DNA of 64,000 nt from NCBI RefSeq assembly GCF_020085105.1, contig NC_058042.1:21024501-21088500 (forward strand), given 5' to 3'. Origin of the DNA: Siniperca chuatsi. Taxonomy: Eukaryota > Chordata > Actinopteri > Centrarchiformes > Sinipercidae. The notes under the pieces are model-generated. The model was not told the origin of the DNA. It saw only the letters and a list, made by a program, of their open reading frames with translations, and ran no database searches. The position numbers were made by a program, and so were the translations under genes. This document shows, in pieces, positions 13,484-24,927 of the stretch. Position 1 is the first letter of the stretch. Every line of letters begins with the position of its first letter.

Positions 13484-16233
13484 TTTACTCTACCTTTCTT
13501 ATATGATGAAGCCAAAATCTCTTCAACCTGTTCTGCAAATCCCATGTCCAACATTTGGTCTACTTCATCCAGAACAACATGTTTCACTTTAGAAAGGTCG
13601 AGTTTATGGTTCTGGATGTGGTCTTTGATGCGACCAGGTGTTCCAACCAAAATATCGATACCATTACGGATAGCATCGACTAGACAGGAGGAGAGGAGTG
13701 GAGAGAGTTATTATTATTAATGTGTAAAGTATGTTGTTAAAACAACAGACCAAAACCACCTCAAAAAACAAATAACGAGCCTTGAGTTTTCTATCTATTT
13801 CAATAGTTAAACCTGAAAATACTTTATAATAAACGTTAAACATTAAGTAGCCATCAATGAAAATAAATGGACTCTTAATGATTTGAACTATTTCAGAATT
13901 CTATTTGTTTTTGCATAAGACTTACTCTGTGGGTTGTAGGAGCTGCCTCCATAGAAACAGGTGATAGCCAGTCTCTTGATAATGTCTTTGAAGTCCTTAG
14001 CGACCTGGATAGCTAACTCTCTGGTTGGAGTTAACACCAGGACCTACAGACAGACAGAAAAGAACCTCAGCCATACACAAACATAACCAGAGAGCAACTG
14101 ATACTGGGACTCTGACTGATGTTAGTTTTCGATGATGGTTGAAAGTGTATGTGTGTGTGCACCTTGGGAGCCCGGCCTCTGGTGAGCACCAATGAATCCT
14201 TCTGGAGCTTCTCCACCAAAGGGATGGCAAAGGAGAAAGTCTTTCCTGTTCCTGTTCGGGCTTGGGCAATTACGTCCTCTCCATCATATACAGGATTAAA
14301 TGTCTTCACCTGAATGTCAAACAGGTGAGAGACTCCCCGGGCTGAGAAAGTGATAGAGAGAGAGGGGACAGAGAGTGAGGAAGGAAAGAAAGTGGGACGA
14401 CAGGACAGGGAGAAAGTTATTTAGCACACCCCAAAGCACCTCAGCAGCTTCAAAGCCCAGTTAACACTCCAAAGTACTTTTTCAGTACAAAAAGAATGTG
14501 CTTATTTCATAATGGTGATCACCAAATTTCAAATTCAAAATGTTTACTTCTCAAACACTGACACAAAATGTCAATCAATACTACAATCTTGAGCCACAGA
14601 GGGAAAAACTATGGTATAAAAACGTAAATGTGATGTTTACCTTTTAGTTTATCGATGGTGACTTGGGAGATCCTGAAGTTGGAGAAGGCCCCTTCCCTCT
14701 GCTCTGGTGTCTCCTCCTAAACAAATAAACAGAGTCAGTCTATATGACTGTTATCTTACCCTACAGCTCACTTCGAAGAGTGTCTGAAACAGCTCAATTA
14801 TTTATTTTAATTACCACAAAGCGGAGTCATCATACAGCTAGTATCAACACAAACATTCAACTTCTCCTGAGGGGAAAAACTGTACCGTTTCTTTTTCACT
14901 GTCGCTAGCTGAGTCTTCACTTGACTGGGACGGTGTCTGGATGGGCGTCTGAATGGGGGTGTTTGGGGTGGAATGTCCGTTGGTTGCTTCCTCTGCGATT
15001 GCCTTCTTTTGCTTCTTTCTTTTCTAAATCCCAAGATAAAAGTGGAGACAGTGTTACACAAGGAGCAGAGTAAGACCTCATCTACAAAGCCAGAGAATAT
15101 GCATTTAAGTTTTAAGCAAAATTCTAATCTGCCACCAATCACCTCTATAGCCTTTTCACCATTTACCACGAGAGATCGTCCAATGACCCACAAAACAACT
15201 TGATGGATAATAAATATAGTTTGTTGTCCATTTAGTTCCAAGACTAGACAAAGGAAATCTGGTAACTAAATATTCAAACTAACACAGCACTGACCTCTGT
15301 GTCTCCTTCAGTGTTCTTCTTAATCTTCTGCTTTGGTGTTTCAACACCATTATTGTTGCCATTGATGTCTGTGGCCTCATCTATGTGGCCGTTCACTTGG
15401 TCCGCTGCCAGCTTGTCTTTTTTCTTTTTCTTCTTTGGTGCTGGAGGTTCACAGTCTGGGTCCACCTGCTCTTCCTGGTCCTCCAGCTGCTTCTTCTTCT
15501 TCAGTTTCTTGCCCTCCTTGGTCTTGTTCTTTATTAATTTTTTATTAAAACAGAAATGATAAAAGGCATAGGTTTTAGTTAAACCAAATACTGAGCAACG
15601 ACTAAAAGTTTTAAGAAACTGGCACCTTGGCAGCTTGAGTAATTTAAAGTTTGCTGTTATCTCAGCGTATTGATAAATATAATTAAAAGATAATTAATTA
15701 TATGTGGTTATGTAAGGTACAATACATCGAAGTGGTTAACAAACACCACATTCTATTTGTTACAATTATTATTAGACTTTTTAAAGTGAATCAAATTTAT
15801 TTTTTGTTTATGAAAAAAAAAAGAACTTGTCAGTTCAACACCACATAATGACTTTATTTTGACTTCTCGTAATTATTATAACTACAACTGAATGATTCTG
15901 GAATAAGTTTCTCATTGAATTTTGGTTATTAAGTACATATATTATTTCGTATAAAATAACAGAACTCATGGCAATTCATTTTTAAAATTGTATTTACAAA
16001 AATTAACAAGTACAAAGTACAAAAATTAAAGTACACTGTATTTGATTTTGCACAACCAAGGATGCACTCAGATCATGTTCATGTTTTTAATTCGTGTCCT
16101 CATGAAGTGTATCGCTTTTGATCAACTAATTGATCAAGACAAAATTTATCAACAACTGTTTTGAGAGATGTCTGCATTTTTAAATATAATGTAACTAGAT
16201 GACACTCTAGTTTGTGGTGCTCAAAGCGCCAAA

Positions 16234-16325
<92 letters not shown>

Positions 16326-16401
16326 TATATATATACACACACACACACACAAAATGCATGGATTGTCTCATTCTGGTAATACGCCTGTTTCCTTTTGTCA
16401 T

Positions 16402-16458
<57 letters not shown>

Positions 16459-17529
16459 CTTTATTTTACATTACTTTAACATTTGAAAAACTCAACAGCA
16501 ATGTCTGTTTCCAGAAATCATGACCCGGTTACTCAAGATAATCCACAGACCTTGTTGTGACCAGTTTCATGTAGGAACTACTTTCTTTCTATTGATACTG
16601 AAACTCTGCAACTCACACCAAAACAATCTAGATGGATAAATAACACTACAGGTAAGAGGAAAAATATGTACTTTTGATTTTGGGGTGAACTGTCCCTTTA
16701 AGTTCCTTTAACTGTAAGTGGAGCTTGAGTTGGGGATGCTTTGTGAAAAATATCAATCACCACCAATAAAAATAATCATTAGTAACAGCTATAGTTCATT
16801 TGAATTGTTTGTTTTACTGTTATGAGAAGGTTGTTTGTATACTTGACTAACAGCTGACGAGCCCAGCTGTAGAACACGTCATCAGGTCGCGCCCACAGCG
16901 CAGATACACACAGATCTAAGCAGTCTCCTAAAGGCTTCCACGTTGTCAACCCGTAAATCCGTGTGATCTATAGATCAGCTCGCTAACTCACAAGCATGCC
17001 ATGCGATCTTCTAGCTAGGCTAAGTGGCTACATTAACAATGTATGCAATCATTACGTTAGCAGTGGATCAAATTCACTTTGGGACAGCTTTCCAGAGTGA
17101 CTTTGTAACATCTGTCCAGGAACTAAAGATGAAACATTGCCTTTTGGCTGACTCTGGCGCATTTACAGCAATGTGCACTGTGCCTGTTAAATAAACCAAA
17201 TAAATAAATACATAATTCATACAGCTATTGATTAACGTTACAGTGTTAATATTATTTCACTACTTGTGTCGCGGCATAAACCTATCTTACGTTGCTTTCC
17301 TAACAGTTAGCTAGCCGGTTAGCCGAGGTTTCAGGTTAGCACGTTCAGCCACATGTTGTCAAACATGGAGCAGCCGGAGCAGGACGTCGCACTAGCTACA
17401 CGGATTATTTAGTCTGTCCAGGGCGACACGACCTACGCAGCTCACCTTAAGGGGTTTAGCCTCCGCGACAGTGTCCACATCTTCCTCCATGGCCTGATCT
17501 TCGGTTTCAAAGATGATTTTTGTCGGCAT
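9035..17529 (-). CDS. ddx21: Nucleolar DEAD-box RNA helicase DDX21
   Basis: ATP-dependent RNA helicase of the nucleolus, acting in rRNA transcription and processing. Sixteen coding exons, high to low: 17446-17529, 15295-15528, 14886-15023, 14641-14716, 14163-14341, 13926-14043, 13494-13679, 13079-13224, 12547-12696, 12091-12252, 11607-11726, 11102-11175, 10821-10980, 10263-10397, 9496-9540, 9035-9295. All phases close, giving about 755 residues (human is near 780). Residues 29-152 are a lysine-rich, low-complexity tail suited to nucleolar targeting. Helicase motifs seen: ARTGTGKT (205-212), PTREL (243-247), TPGR (290-293), DEVD in place of DEAD (314-317), SAT (350-352), ARGLD (473-477) and [11 protein letters not shown] (498-508). 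DEVD is usual for DDX21/DDX50. A GUCT domain follows (about 560-650), then an [11 protein letters not shown]-type glycine-arginine tail ending NFSQAFDY. The long RGG tail favours ddx21 over ddx50. The start ATG is in the first exon, 84 nt before a clean donor. Confidence 0.93.
13044..13070. repeat. (CA)n microsatellite at a ddx21 splice donor
   Basis: A CA tract of about 27 bp, read as (TG)n on the ddx21 strand, begins eight bases after the exon that ends at 13079. It is one of four tandem tracts around exon 8. Confidence 0.9.
13243..13481. repeat. Compound CA / ATAC / CA microsatellites filling a ddx21 intron
   Basis: The intron between the exons at 13494-13679 and 13079-13224 is only 269 bp. 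It is dominated by (CA)n at 13243-13283, (ATAC)n at 13295-13322 and (CA)n at 13423-13481. The last tract starts about 12 bases downstream of the 5' splice site on the gene strand. Confidence 0.92.
16231..16457. repeat. Compound (AAAT)n-(AT)n-(CA)n microsatellite in ddx21 intron 1
   Basis: (AAAT)n at 16231-16265 runs into an (AT)n tract to about 16316, then AAAT/AT units and (CA)n at about 16335-16350. A second AT-to-CA transition lies at 16404-16457. The AT tract can fold into hairpins or cruciforms. Such tracts are usually highly variable between individuals. Confidence 0.9.
16671..16706 (+). repeat. Fragment of a small inverted-repeat element (GGGTGAACTG end)
   Basis: The stretch with GGGGTGAACTGTCCCTTTAA closely resembles the right end of the full-length element at 63264-63511. 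Only one end is present here. Confidence 0.5.
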
Positions 17530-18992
17530 TTCTCTTCCCTGTTGGAACCCTCACCGTAGACACACAGGCTAACCCACGGGCACGCGGATAGAAAGGAACG
17601 CGCAAGCCTGCGCGCTGAAGAGTGTTCACGAGCCAGACTCAGAAATACAAGTGATAGAAAAGCGCTACAGGGCACAACACGCAAGAACATTAATTACCTC
17701 AAGACGGTACTGTCCAAAATAGATAACTGCGAATTCTACACTATGTAGAAGAACTAAAAGGCAAGGTGTGATTTCTAAAATAAAATCAATAACTTTTATA
17801 AAATTTGACAAATAGTTAATTCTACTATGCCTCACATGAGAATAATTATTGTAAAAAAAAAAATAGTGTGGTGTGGAATAATGTGTGTGTGACAGAAATA
17901 CTGAGGAAAGCTCAACTAAACAAGCCTAAAGATGTTTCCTTTTCTCAGTTGATAAACTCATTACAGCAGAATCAAGGCAGAAAATCGCACTACAGTCAAC
18001 ATCAAAACGGTAACGATAATAAGTTCCCAGCAGATGGCGCACTGTGTCCTGTTCTGTAGTGCTTTGTCCTTCACATTGTAGGTATGCTCACCAGTGTGTA
18101 AGAGGCCTTTTGATGATCTGTTGCATAAAGTGTAACCATGGAGTTGCTATAATAAGTCTACTTGTCTTTACACTTAAAATCCACCTGAAATTAAATTGCA
18201 AGTTTTTTTTCTGTGCTATAAAAAGTTACAAGCTTGGCAGGTCAATATATAGTCATGCCCCTGTCTCTCAGACTCGAAGTTAATGTTCACCTGCAACTCA
18301 AATAGGGAACTTAAAGTTTATTGTCATCTTTGTTTTAGCTTGCAGCACATCTGTTTGTGTGTTTGGACTGAGATATTTGGGATCAAGAACTTTGTTGAAA
18401 CTAATATTACTGAATGACCACATGCTAGATAATTTAAGTTGTTTAAGGCAATATTTGCATTCTTTTCGAGGACCAAGGTTAGACTGCGTTTTACCTGTCC
18501 TCAATGTAATATTTCACTTTGCAGCAATAGCTTTTTTCACATCAGACATGTGAAAATAACGGTGTTAATAACATTACCATCCTAGCTTGATTTGAAACAA
18601 TGCAATTTTGGTAAATTATGTAGATGTAGATCTACATAATCAGTGAATAAAGGTAAAATAATCTCCAGAAATTGTCTAAAAACTTGCCCACGGTCCAATA
18701 AATATCTTTTCTGCCTCTTCTGGACAATGAGAAGTGTGCAGATAATTTGTTTGCTAATCACAAGTGCATTTCAAATGAGCTCCTTCATGTGTTATTTCAG
18801 TTTTGTAACCAGTTGGACACCAACATGTTTCACATGTGAAATTTTATTTGGGGATTTGGAAGCAAAATTATTAATTTGTAACTGAAACCTCAGTTAAATT
18901 TGCTTAATGAAAAATAATATCACATTTTGGATAAAGAGCAAATCTGTGTTGTGCATAAAAGATTGATTTTAGATCATTTGGACGAGTGGACT

Positions 18993-19061
18993 CACGTGTC
19001 TCCACAGTCCACGTGTGCACACAATGTCCACTGTGCGAGCGTGTGGTATGCGTGTCACGTG
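18993..19061. promoter_or_regulatory. Cluster of three CACGTG E-boxes
   Basis: Perfect CACGTG palindromes sit at 18993-18998, 19010-19015 and 19056-19061, with several GCGTG/CACGC cores between and after them. CACGTG is the site of MYC/MAX, USF and CLOCK/BMAL-type bHLH factors. The cluster is about 1.5 kb upstream of the ddx21 ATG. A regulatory role is inferred only from density. Confidence 0.35.
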
Positions 19062-20861
19062 CAGCACGCACATGCACGCCCAAGAGGGACAATGATGTAC
19101 TACTTTTGTCTTGTAACCTATTATGTGATGAAATGGCCTGTAGTTTTGTCCCAACTTCTGTTGTCTTATCTGCTTGTACTGTAGGCTATGTGGCCTGTAT
19201 ATCTTGTGCTTTTTATTTTTGACAGAGATGACAAAGTTCGAGAACACAAGATCTCACATTTGGCCTTTTCTGTAAAAATTAAGGTGCAGCAAAGCAGGTC
19301 TTGTCTTGATCTTGCAGGAGTAAAAACCTTCCATTGGGCCAGATGTCCTCAGGTCCTCTCACACTCTGTTTAATTCTTCTTCAATAAAACTCTTGAGTCG
19401 AATAGAGTCCAATGCAATGTAGATTTTACTGTAATAGCAAAACAAAGTACACGTAAAACCGAGTTGGTTCATGAAGCAACTGAACAGGCTCAGTTGTGCA
19501 TTCACTTATATTTTCAAAACATGCTCCTCCTGGGGGGTTGTTAGGATGTTCCCTATTGGTCCATAATCAAAACACGGAAATCAATGACAGTCTCTGATTG
19601 GTTATGAATTATTGTGCCATTACAACAAGTGTGAGGGTTCCATTACACAAGGAAACTTCTGATTAAAGACATGAAAACATGATTACCTCAACTGTCCTTG
19701 AATAAATTGGATAAAGATAATGGTATGGTTGTTTTTTTTGAGAAACTAAAACAGGAGGATCTGGGCAGAGAGATATGACTCCTGGGAAGAGCATCTTTTC
19801 TGTCTCTTAATTAGACAGAAAGAGTTTATCACAAAACTTCCCAGGCTCTGTTCAACGAAATACAAACTTTTGTGTGTTTTTTTCTGGATCATAAATTCAA
19901 TGTTTCTTTGATTAAAATGTAGCACATCATAACTCTGCAATAAACGAGCACCCTCCGACCTTTGGTAAAACACATCGAAGCCCATAGCAGTTGGTATTAC
20001 GTGTGTACAGAGAGCATGCACATTTTCTTCTCTCAATTGTCATGTATGTCCATCAACTGTAGACACTTATTATAATCTATAGTACGTTCTAAAATATAAA
20101 AAAATAGAGGCTTTGTTACAAAACTATATGTATTAATCAGGAAACATTACTTGCAACCAAAGAATGAGCTAATTGATGCACTAGGAACACAGGGAAGGGG
20201 AAGGTCTGCCCTTTGTGCTCCAGAGTGGATAAGCAATTGGGGTGCCAGAGGCAGAGAGCTTCTTCACATAATGGGCACCCTTCCACAGGAATGTAGGTGC
20301 AGTACAAGCAGGCTGGTGCTTTCACTGAGCAACACAACTTGAATGATAATTGAACATGATTGTCTATATTTGTCCATATCAAGGAAAATATTTTCCACAG
20401 TCTCACACTGTGTTCAACTGAATATGAGTCATTTTGGATTCCTGTACTCCAACTGAAAGAGGGTGCTCCGACAAACTGCAGTATCTCTGTGAGGTTTTTT
20501 CTCTTGTCTCTTTTTTTTTAATTGCACACATTACTCTTATGGCTTTGTCCTTCAATGAATTTACTTGGCATTTCATGTAGCTTCCTGATGGTGATGATGT
20601 CAGTCCAACATTGTGCTCCCTCCCTCTGCCCTCTTTCTCTCTCTTAGAAGCTGCTTGATTTTACTTCATGCTCAGTAGAACCTCCACCTGTGCGTTAGTA
20701 GGTTATGGAAATACCTAATGCACTGCCTGTTAGGTTACATTGGAAATGCATGTCCAGCCAATGCTCTTAGTTTAGTGTTTGTTTTTCTGATGTTCAATAG
20801 TGTGGCAGTTACAGATATATTGGACAATATCCTATAAATTATCCAGAGAGCTGATATGTTG

Positions 20862-21140
20862 CGCTACATTTCCAGGATCCATATTTGTGGTAGTTTAGGT
20901 GTTATCACTTCCTGGTTTATTTTGGTGGTATTCTTCTTCCCTTGTGTATGTTGTGTTTTTACTTCCTGTCTGTGTTTTCCCTCCAGTTTTGATTCTTGGT
21001 CCGCCCTTGATTGTTTGCACCTGTGTCTCGTTGTCTCACCTCCCCTAGGGTATTTAGTCTGGGTCTTTTCTTTGTTCAGTGTTGGATCATTGTTGTACAT
21101 ATGGTGTTGGTCCTGCCAAGCGTATTTACTGTGAGTTTGT
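20862..21140. repeat. Probable interspersed repeat, LTR-like
   Basis: A T-rich block with runs such as CACCTGTGTCTCGTTGTCTC followed by a TATTTAGTC TATA-like box. The composition resembles dispersed fish repeats and differs from the surroundings. No matching second copy is in the window and the ends are not defined, so the class is uncertain. Confidence 0.3.
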
Positions 21141-21566
21141 ATCAGATTCTTTGTTCTCCCGTGGACCTATTTTGGATTTTGCCTGCTCCCCTATGAACTG
21201 TATTCCCACCTTGGACTCACTCCCCTGCTTTCACCTATACTAGCCGGTACTTATCTGCCTTTTGTCTGCTCACTACCTGTCTGCTTACTGTTCTGCCCAT
21301 ACTTGCCTGCATACCACCCCACAATAAACACGGTAGTCATCTGGCTACTTTTCCCTGAGACTGCTTCCTTATCATCTGCTTTTGGGTCCACATACCTCCA
21401 TGCAGCACCCCTTACGACAATATTTTGGTCAGTTTTGCCTTTCTCGTCCTTTTGGGGTAAGACTTTTATCTGTTCTTTTTTACTACACTACAACTTATTA
21501 TTAAGGGAATAAAAGGTAAAACCATTAAATGAAAAAAAATCTTTCATCTATCTATACATATATACA

Positions 21567-22240
21567 CAGTGCATCCAAAAACTATTCACAGCGCTTCACT
21601 TTTTACACATTTTATGTTACAGCCTTATTCCAAAATTGATTAAATTCATTATTTTCCTCAAAATTCTACAAACAATACCCCATAATGACAATGTGAAAGA
21701 AGTTTGTTTGAAATCTTTGCCAAAAAAAAAAAAAATCACATGTACATAAGTATTCACAGCCTTTGCTCAATACTTTGAAGCACGTTTGGCACCAATTACA
21801 GCCTCAAGTCTTTTTGAGTATGATGCTACAAGCTTGGCACACCTATTTTTTTTTTTTGGGCAGTTTCTCCCATTCTTCTTTGCAGGACCTCTCAAGTTCC
21901 ATCAGGTTGGATGGGGAGTGTCGGTGCACAGCCATTTTCACATCTCTCCAGAGATGTTCAGTCGGGTTCAAGTCTGGGCTCTGGCTGGGCCACTCGAGGA
22001 CATTCAAAGTTGTCCCGTAGCCACTCCTTTGTTATCTTGGCTGCGAGCTTAGGTTCGTTGTCCTGTTGGAAGATGACTCTTCGCCCCAGTCTGAGGTCCA
22101 GAGCGCTCTGGAGCAGGTTTTCATCAAGGATGTCTCTGTACATGGCTGCATTCATCTTTCCCTCGATTCTGACTAGTCTCCCAGTTCCTGCTGCTGAAAA
22201 ACACCCCCACAGCATGATGCTACCTCCACCATGCTTTAGC
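21567..22240 (-). mobile_element. Truncated Tc1-like transposon (CAGTGCATCC-end family)
   Basis: A terminal inverted repeat starting CAGTGCATCCAAAAAC follows a TACA-rich flank at 21567. The minus strand then reads the C-terminal part of a Tc1 transposase. The clearest frame, 21958-22215, has [12 protein letters not shown], the [15 protein letters not shown] region with the second catalytic aspartate, then a frameshift after KEWLRDN. The N-terminal half and the far inverted repeat are missing, with homology stopping near 22240. This is a dead copy. It differs in end sequence and transposase from the element at 22560, so the two are separate insertions. Confidence 0.85.
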
Positions 22241-22559
22241 TCAAAGTACCGCTGAGCTGAAGTACAGCCTCCCAGCCATTAGCGTGGCTGAGGACTCTTA
22301 AAAGAAAGCTAAAAAAACAAAACGTATCTCTTCACTTTAGCCTTTAACTAGCTATGACTTTCCTGATACAGGCATGGAAATCTTTTTGCACTTTGCTTCA
22401 TACTTGTGCTATGCTGCACTTCTTTTAAAGTGTTGTATTTTACTTGATTTTATGCATTCTATGTACTCTATTGTTTTTTTTTACTTTATTGTTCAGTGGG
22501 TTTTATTTTCCATCTTGTGTTATGCATTCCTCATTTTTATCTTATGTTCACTCTTATTA

Positions 22560-23845
22560 CAGTGGCTTGCAAAAGTATTCATACCCCTGGAACTTTTTCA
22601 CCTTGTCACTTCACAACCACAAATTTAAATATTTTTTAATTTGCATTTTATGTGAATATGTAACACAATAGTACATAATTGTGAAGTAAGAAAATTATAC
22701 ATCATTTCCAGATAAAAAAAATACAAAACTGAAAAGTACAGTGTTCAAAAGTATTCAGCTCCCTTAAGTCAATACTTTGTGGAACCGCCTTTTGCTGCAA
22801 TTACAGCTTCAAGTCTTTTGGGGTATGTCTCCACCAGCTTTGTACACCTACAGACTGAAATTTTTGCCCATTCTTCCTGGCAAAACAGTTCAAGCTCTGT
22901 CAGATTTGATGGAGACCGTTTGTGAACTGCAGTTTTCAGATCTTGCCACAGATTCTCAATTGGATTTAGGTCCGGACTTTGACTGGGCCATTCTAACACA
23001 TGAATATGTTTTGCTTTAAACCATTCCATTGTCGCTTTGGCTTTATGTTTAGGATCGTTGTCCTGCTGGAAGGTGAACCTCCGCCCCAGTCTCAAGTCTT
23101 TTGCAGACTCCAACAGGTTTTCTTCCAAGCTTGCCCTGTATTTAGTTCCATGCATCTTCCCATCAACTCTGACCAGCTTCCCTGTTCCAGCTGAAGAAGA
23201 GCAGGCCCACAGCATGATGCTGCCACCACCGTGTTTGACTGTGGGGATGGTGTGTTCAGAGTGATGTGCAATGTTAGTTTTCCTCCACACGTAGCGTTTT
23301 GCTTTTAGGCCAAAAAGTTAGATTTTGGTCTCATCAGACCAGAGCACCTTCTGCCACATGTATGCTGTGTCCTCCAAATGACTTCTAGCGAACTGTAAAC
23401 AAGACTTCTTATGGATGGTTTTCAACAATGGCTTTCTTCTTGCCACTCTTCCATAAAGACCAGAATTGTGTAGTGCACGACTAATAGTTGTCCTGTGAAC
23501 AGATTCCCCCACCTGAGCTGTGGATCTCTGCAGCTCTTCCAGAGTCACCATGGGCCTCCTGGCTGCATCTCTGAGTGCTATTTTTGTTCGTTCTGTAAGT
23601 TTTGGTGGACGGCCATGTCTGGGTAGGTTTGCAGTTGTGCCATACTCTTTCCATTTTCGGATGATGGATTGAACAGTGCTCCTTGAGATGTTCAACAATT
23701 GGGAAATCTTTTTATATCCAAGCCCCACTTTAAACTTCACCACAACTTTTTCTCTAACCTGTTTGGTGTGCTCCCCAACACTCTCTTAACAAACTTCTGT
23801 GGCCTTCACAGCACAGCTGCATTTATACTGAGACAAGATTACAAG
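22560..23845 (-). mobile_element. Tc1-like transposon (CAGTGGCTTGC-end family), 5' truncated
   Basis: The left terminal repeat begins CAGTGGCTTGCAAAAG at 22560, directly after a TA at 22558-22559, as expected for Tc1/mariner TA insertion. The minus strand carries almost a full transposase from about 23.77 kb down to 22769. Seen: an HTH segment with YKKISQLLNISRSTVQ, WSDET with the first catalytic Asp, DNDPKHKA with the second Asp, and SPDLNPIENLW with the Glu. One in-frame TAA at 23318-23320, just after WSDETKI, splits the frame. There is no proper start codon, since an in-frame TAA lies upstream of the conserved N-terminus, and the right inverted repeat is absent. It is therefore inactive. 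Confidence 0.9.
22769..23743 (-). pseudogene. Tc1 transposase, split by one stop codon
   Basis: Two open stretches, 23318-23743 and 22769-23290, are in the same frame (453 nt between their first codons). They are separated by a single TAA at a position where Tc1 proteins carry a sense codon. The HTH/paired-like DNA-binding half is in the first stretch and most of the DDE catalytic half in the second. All three catalytic acidic residues are kept. The protein's own start is lost. Confidence 0.88.
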
Positions 23846-23894
23846 ATCCGGAAGTCATTCTCAATTGGAAGTCAATTGAGAATGACTTCCGGAT
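23846..23894. repeat. Perfect 22-bp inverted repeat with 5-nt loop
   Basis: Left arm 23846-23867 and right arm 23873-23894 are exact reverse complements around GAAGT. The arms begin ATCCGGAAGTC and end GACTTCCGGAT. The hairpin lies exactly where the Tc1 copy loses its 5' end. It could be a fold-back junction from aberrant repair or the remnant of a different element. Confidence 0.85.
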
Positions 23895-24680
23895 GGGAGC
23901 CGAAACGTCTTGATTCTGAAAACAGTGTCCAGATGACTACGACTGAAACCTTTTCTACGATTATATGTAATACTAAATACACGCAGGTTAAAAATGAATC
24001 TCACTCTGCCCTTTATGAGCGATGCATCCTGAATATGTCCCGTTACGTATTCTCTGTTGTCTTCCTGGTAGAGATGCTTTTTAAGGTAACGTAACTGTAG
24101 AGGTCTATGGTCATTGTGAAATGGCATTAGTATTAACTGAAATGTTCTATTATTACAATCCAATTACTTCATGGCTTCTGAGCTGTTGAATGAACTTTCC
24201 AACCCCTGCTGGGTTGCGATCAGATATTAGAAATAAAGGGAAATATATATATATAATTAAACAGGAAAGATAAAAATGAAGAAACACTGCCAAAACAGAT
24301 AGTAGAAGCAGAGAAGATCTAACATTCATTTAAGTGTGGACTGGGGTATAGCCAGAAGCCTTAAAGTTTTAAACTTTTAATAATTTAATAATAATAATTT
24401 ATTTGTGTGTGTATAAATGGATGTTTGTTTTCTGTTTGCAAGGGTTGATACCAATGCATATGTTCATGTACTGTTTGTGTGTAAGCATCCCACCTTATTT
24501 CACATTTCATATTTTGTACTTTGTGTCTGGAGGTACATGCGCTGCTTCTAACAAACATCTGTTTATGTTTGTGTGAAGCTGGCTGTGGAAGCTCTAATCA
24601 CCTCGGTTAAACCCATCGGGAACATCGTTCTCATTTCCTTCGCCTTCTTCTTTTACTTTGGCATCCTTAGGGTGCAGGTA

Positions 24681-24702
24681 ACACACACACACACACACAC
24701 AC
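24681..24702. repeat. (CA)n microsatellite
   Basis: A short CA tract starts right after the GT donor of the calcium-channel relic's first exon. Confidence 0.8.
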
Positions 24703-24830
24703 CTAACCTAACCTTAAACCAAGTCTTCACTGTAAAATGTAATGATTTATGTTTTGTCCTCAAAAGGAAGGCAAGTCCCCACAATGTGACTGTGTAAACA
24801 GATTTATGTCCCGACAACATGAGTAATACA

Positions 24831-24834
<4 letters not shown>

Positions 24835-24877
<43 letters not shown>

Positions 24878-24927
24878 ACTCACTCACTCACTCACTCACT
24901 CACACTCACTCTCACACACACACACAG
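24835..24927. repeat. (CT)n-(ACTC)n-(CA)n compound microsatellite
   Basis: (CT)n at 24835-24872 changes into ACTC units to about 24911 and then CA units. It lies in the intron of the calcium-channel relic. Confidence 0.9.

Larger units (their letters stand above)
17530..21566. other. Spacer upstream of ddx21, no gene seen
   Basis: The first 200 bp, to about 17.7 kb, are relatively CpG-rich and should hold the ddx21 promoter. The rest is AT-rich with only short random frames. It includes a CACGTG cluster near 19.0 kb and an interspersed-repeat candidate near 20.86-21.14 kb, reported separately. Confidence 0.6.

Noticed and set aside
13185-13592. Open frames rich in Thr-His or Val-Cys across CA/TG repeats
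   Set aside because: They are translations of microsatellites (also at 36295-36525, 16100-16452, 42265-42327 and 62000) and overlap real ddx21 or kifbp exons in other frames.
15274-15465. A separate short lysine-rich protein starting at 15465
   Set aside because: The apparent start is GTG inside the second ddx21 exon, which extends in frame to an acceptor at 15529-15530.
21786-22255. Plus-strand open frames across the Tc1 elements
   Set aside because: They are antisense shadows of the transposase on the minus strand; the same applies to the plus-strand frames at 22777-23264.
24835-24911. CRISPR-like or satellite array
   Set aside because: Units of 2-4 bp with no spacers are simple repeats in a eukaryotic genome.
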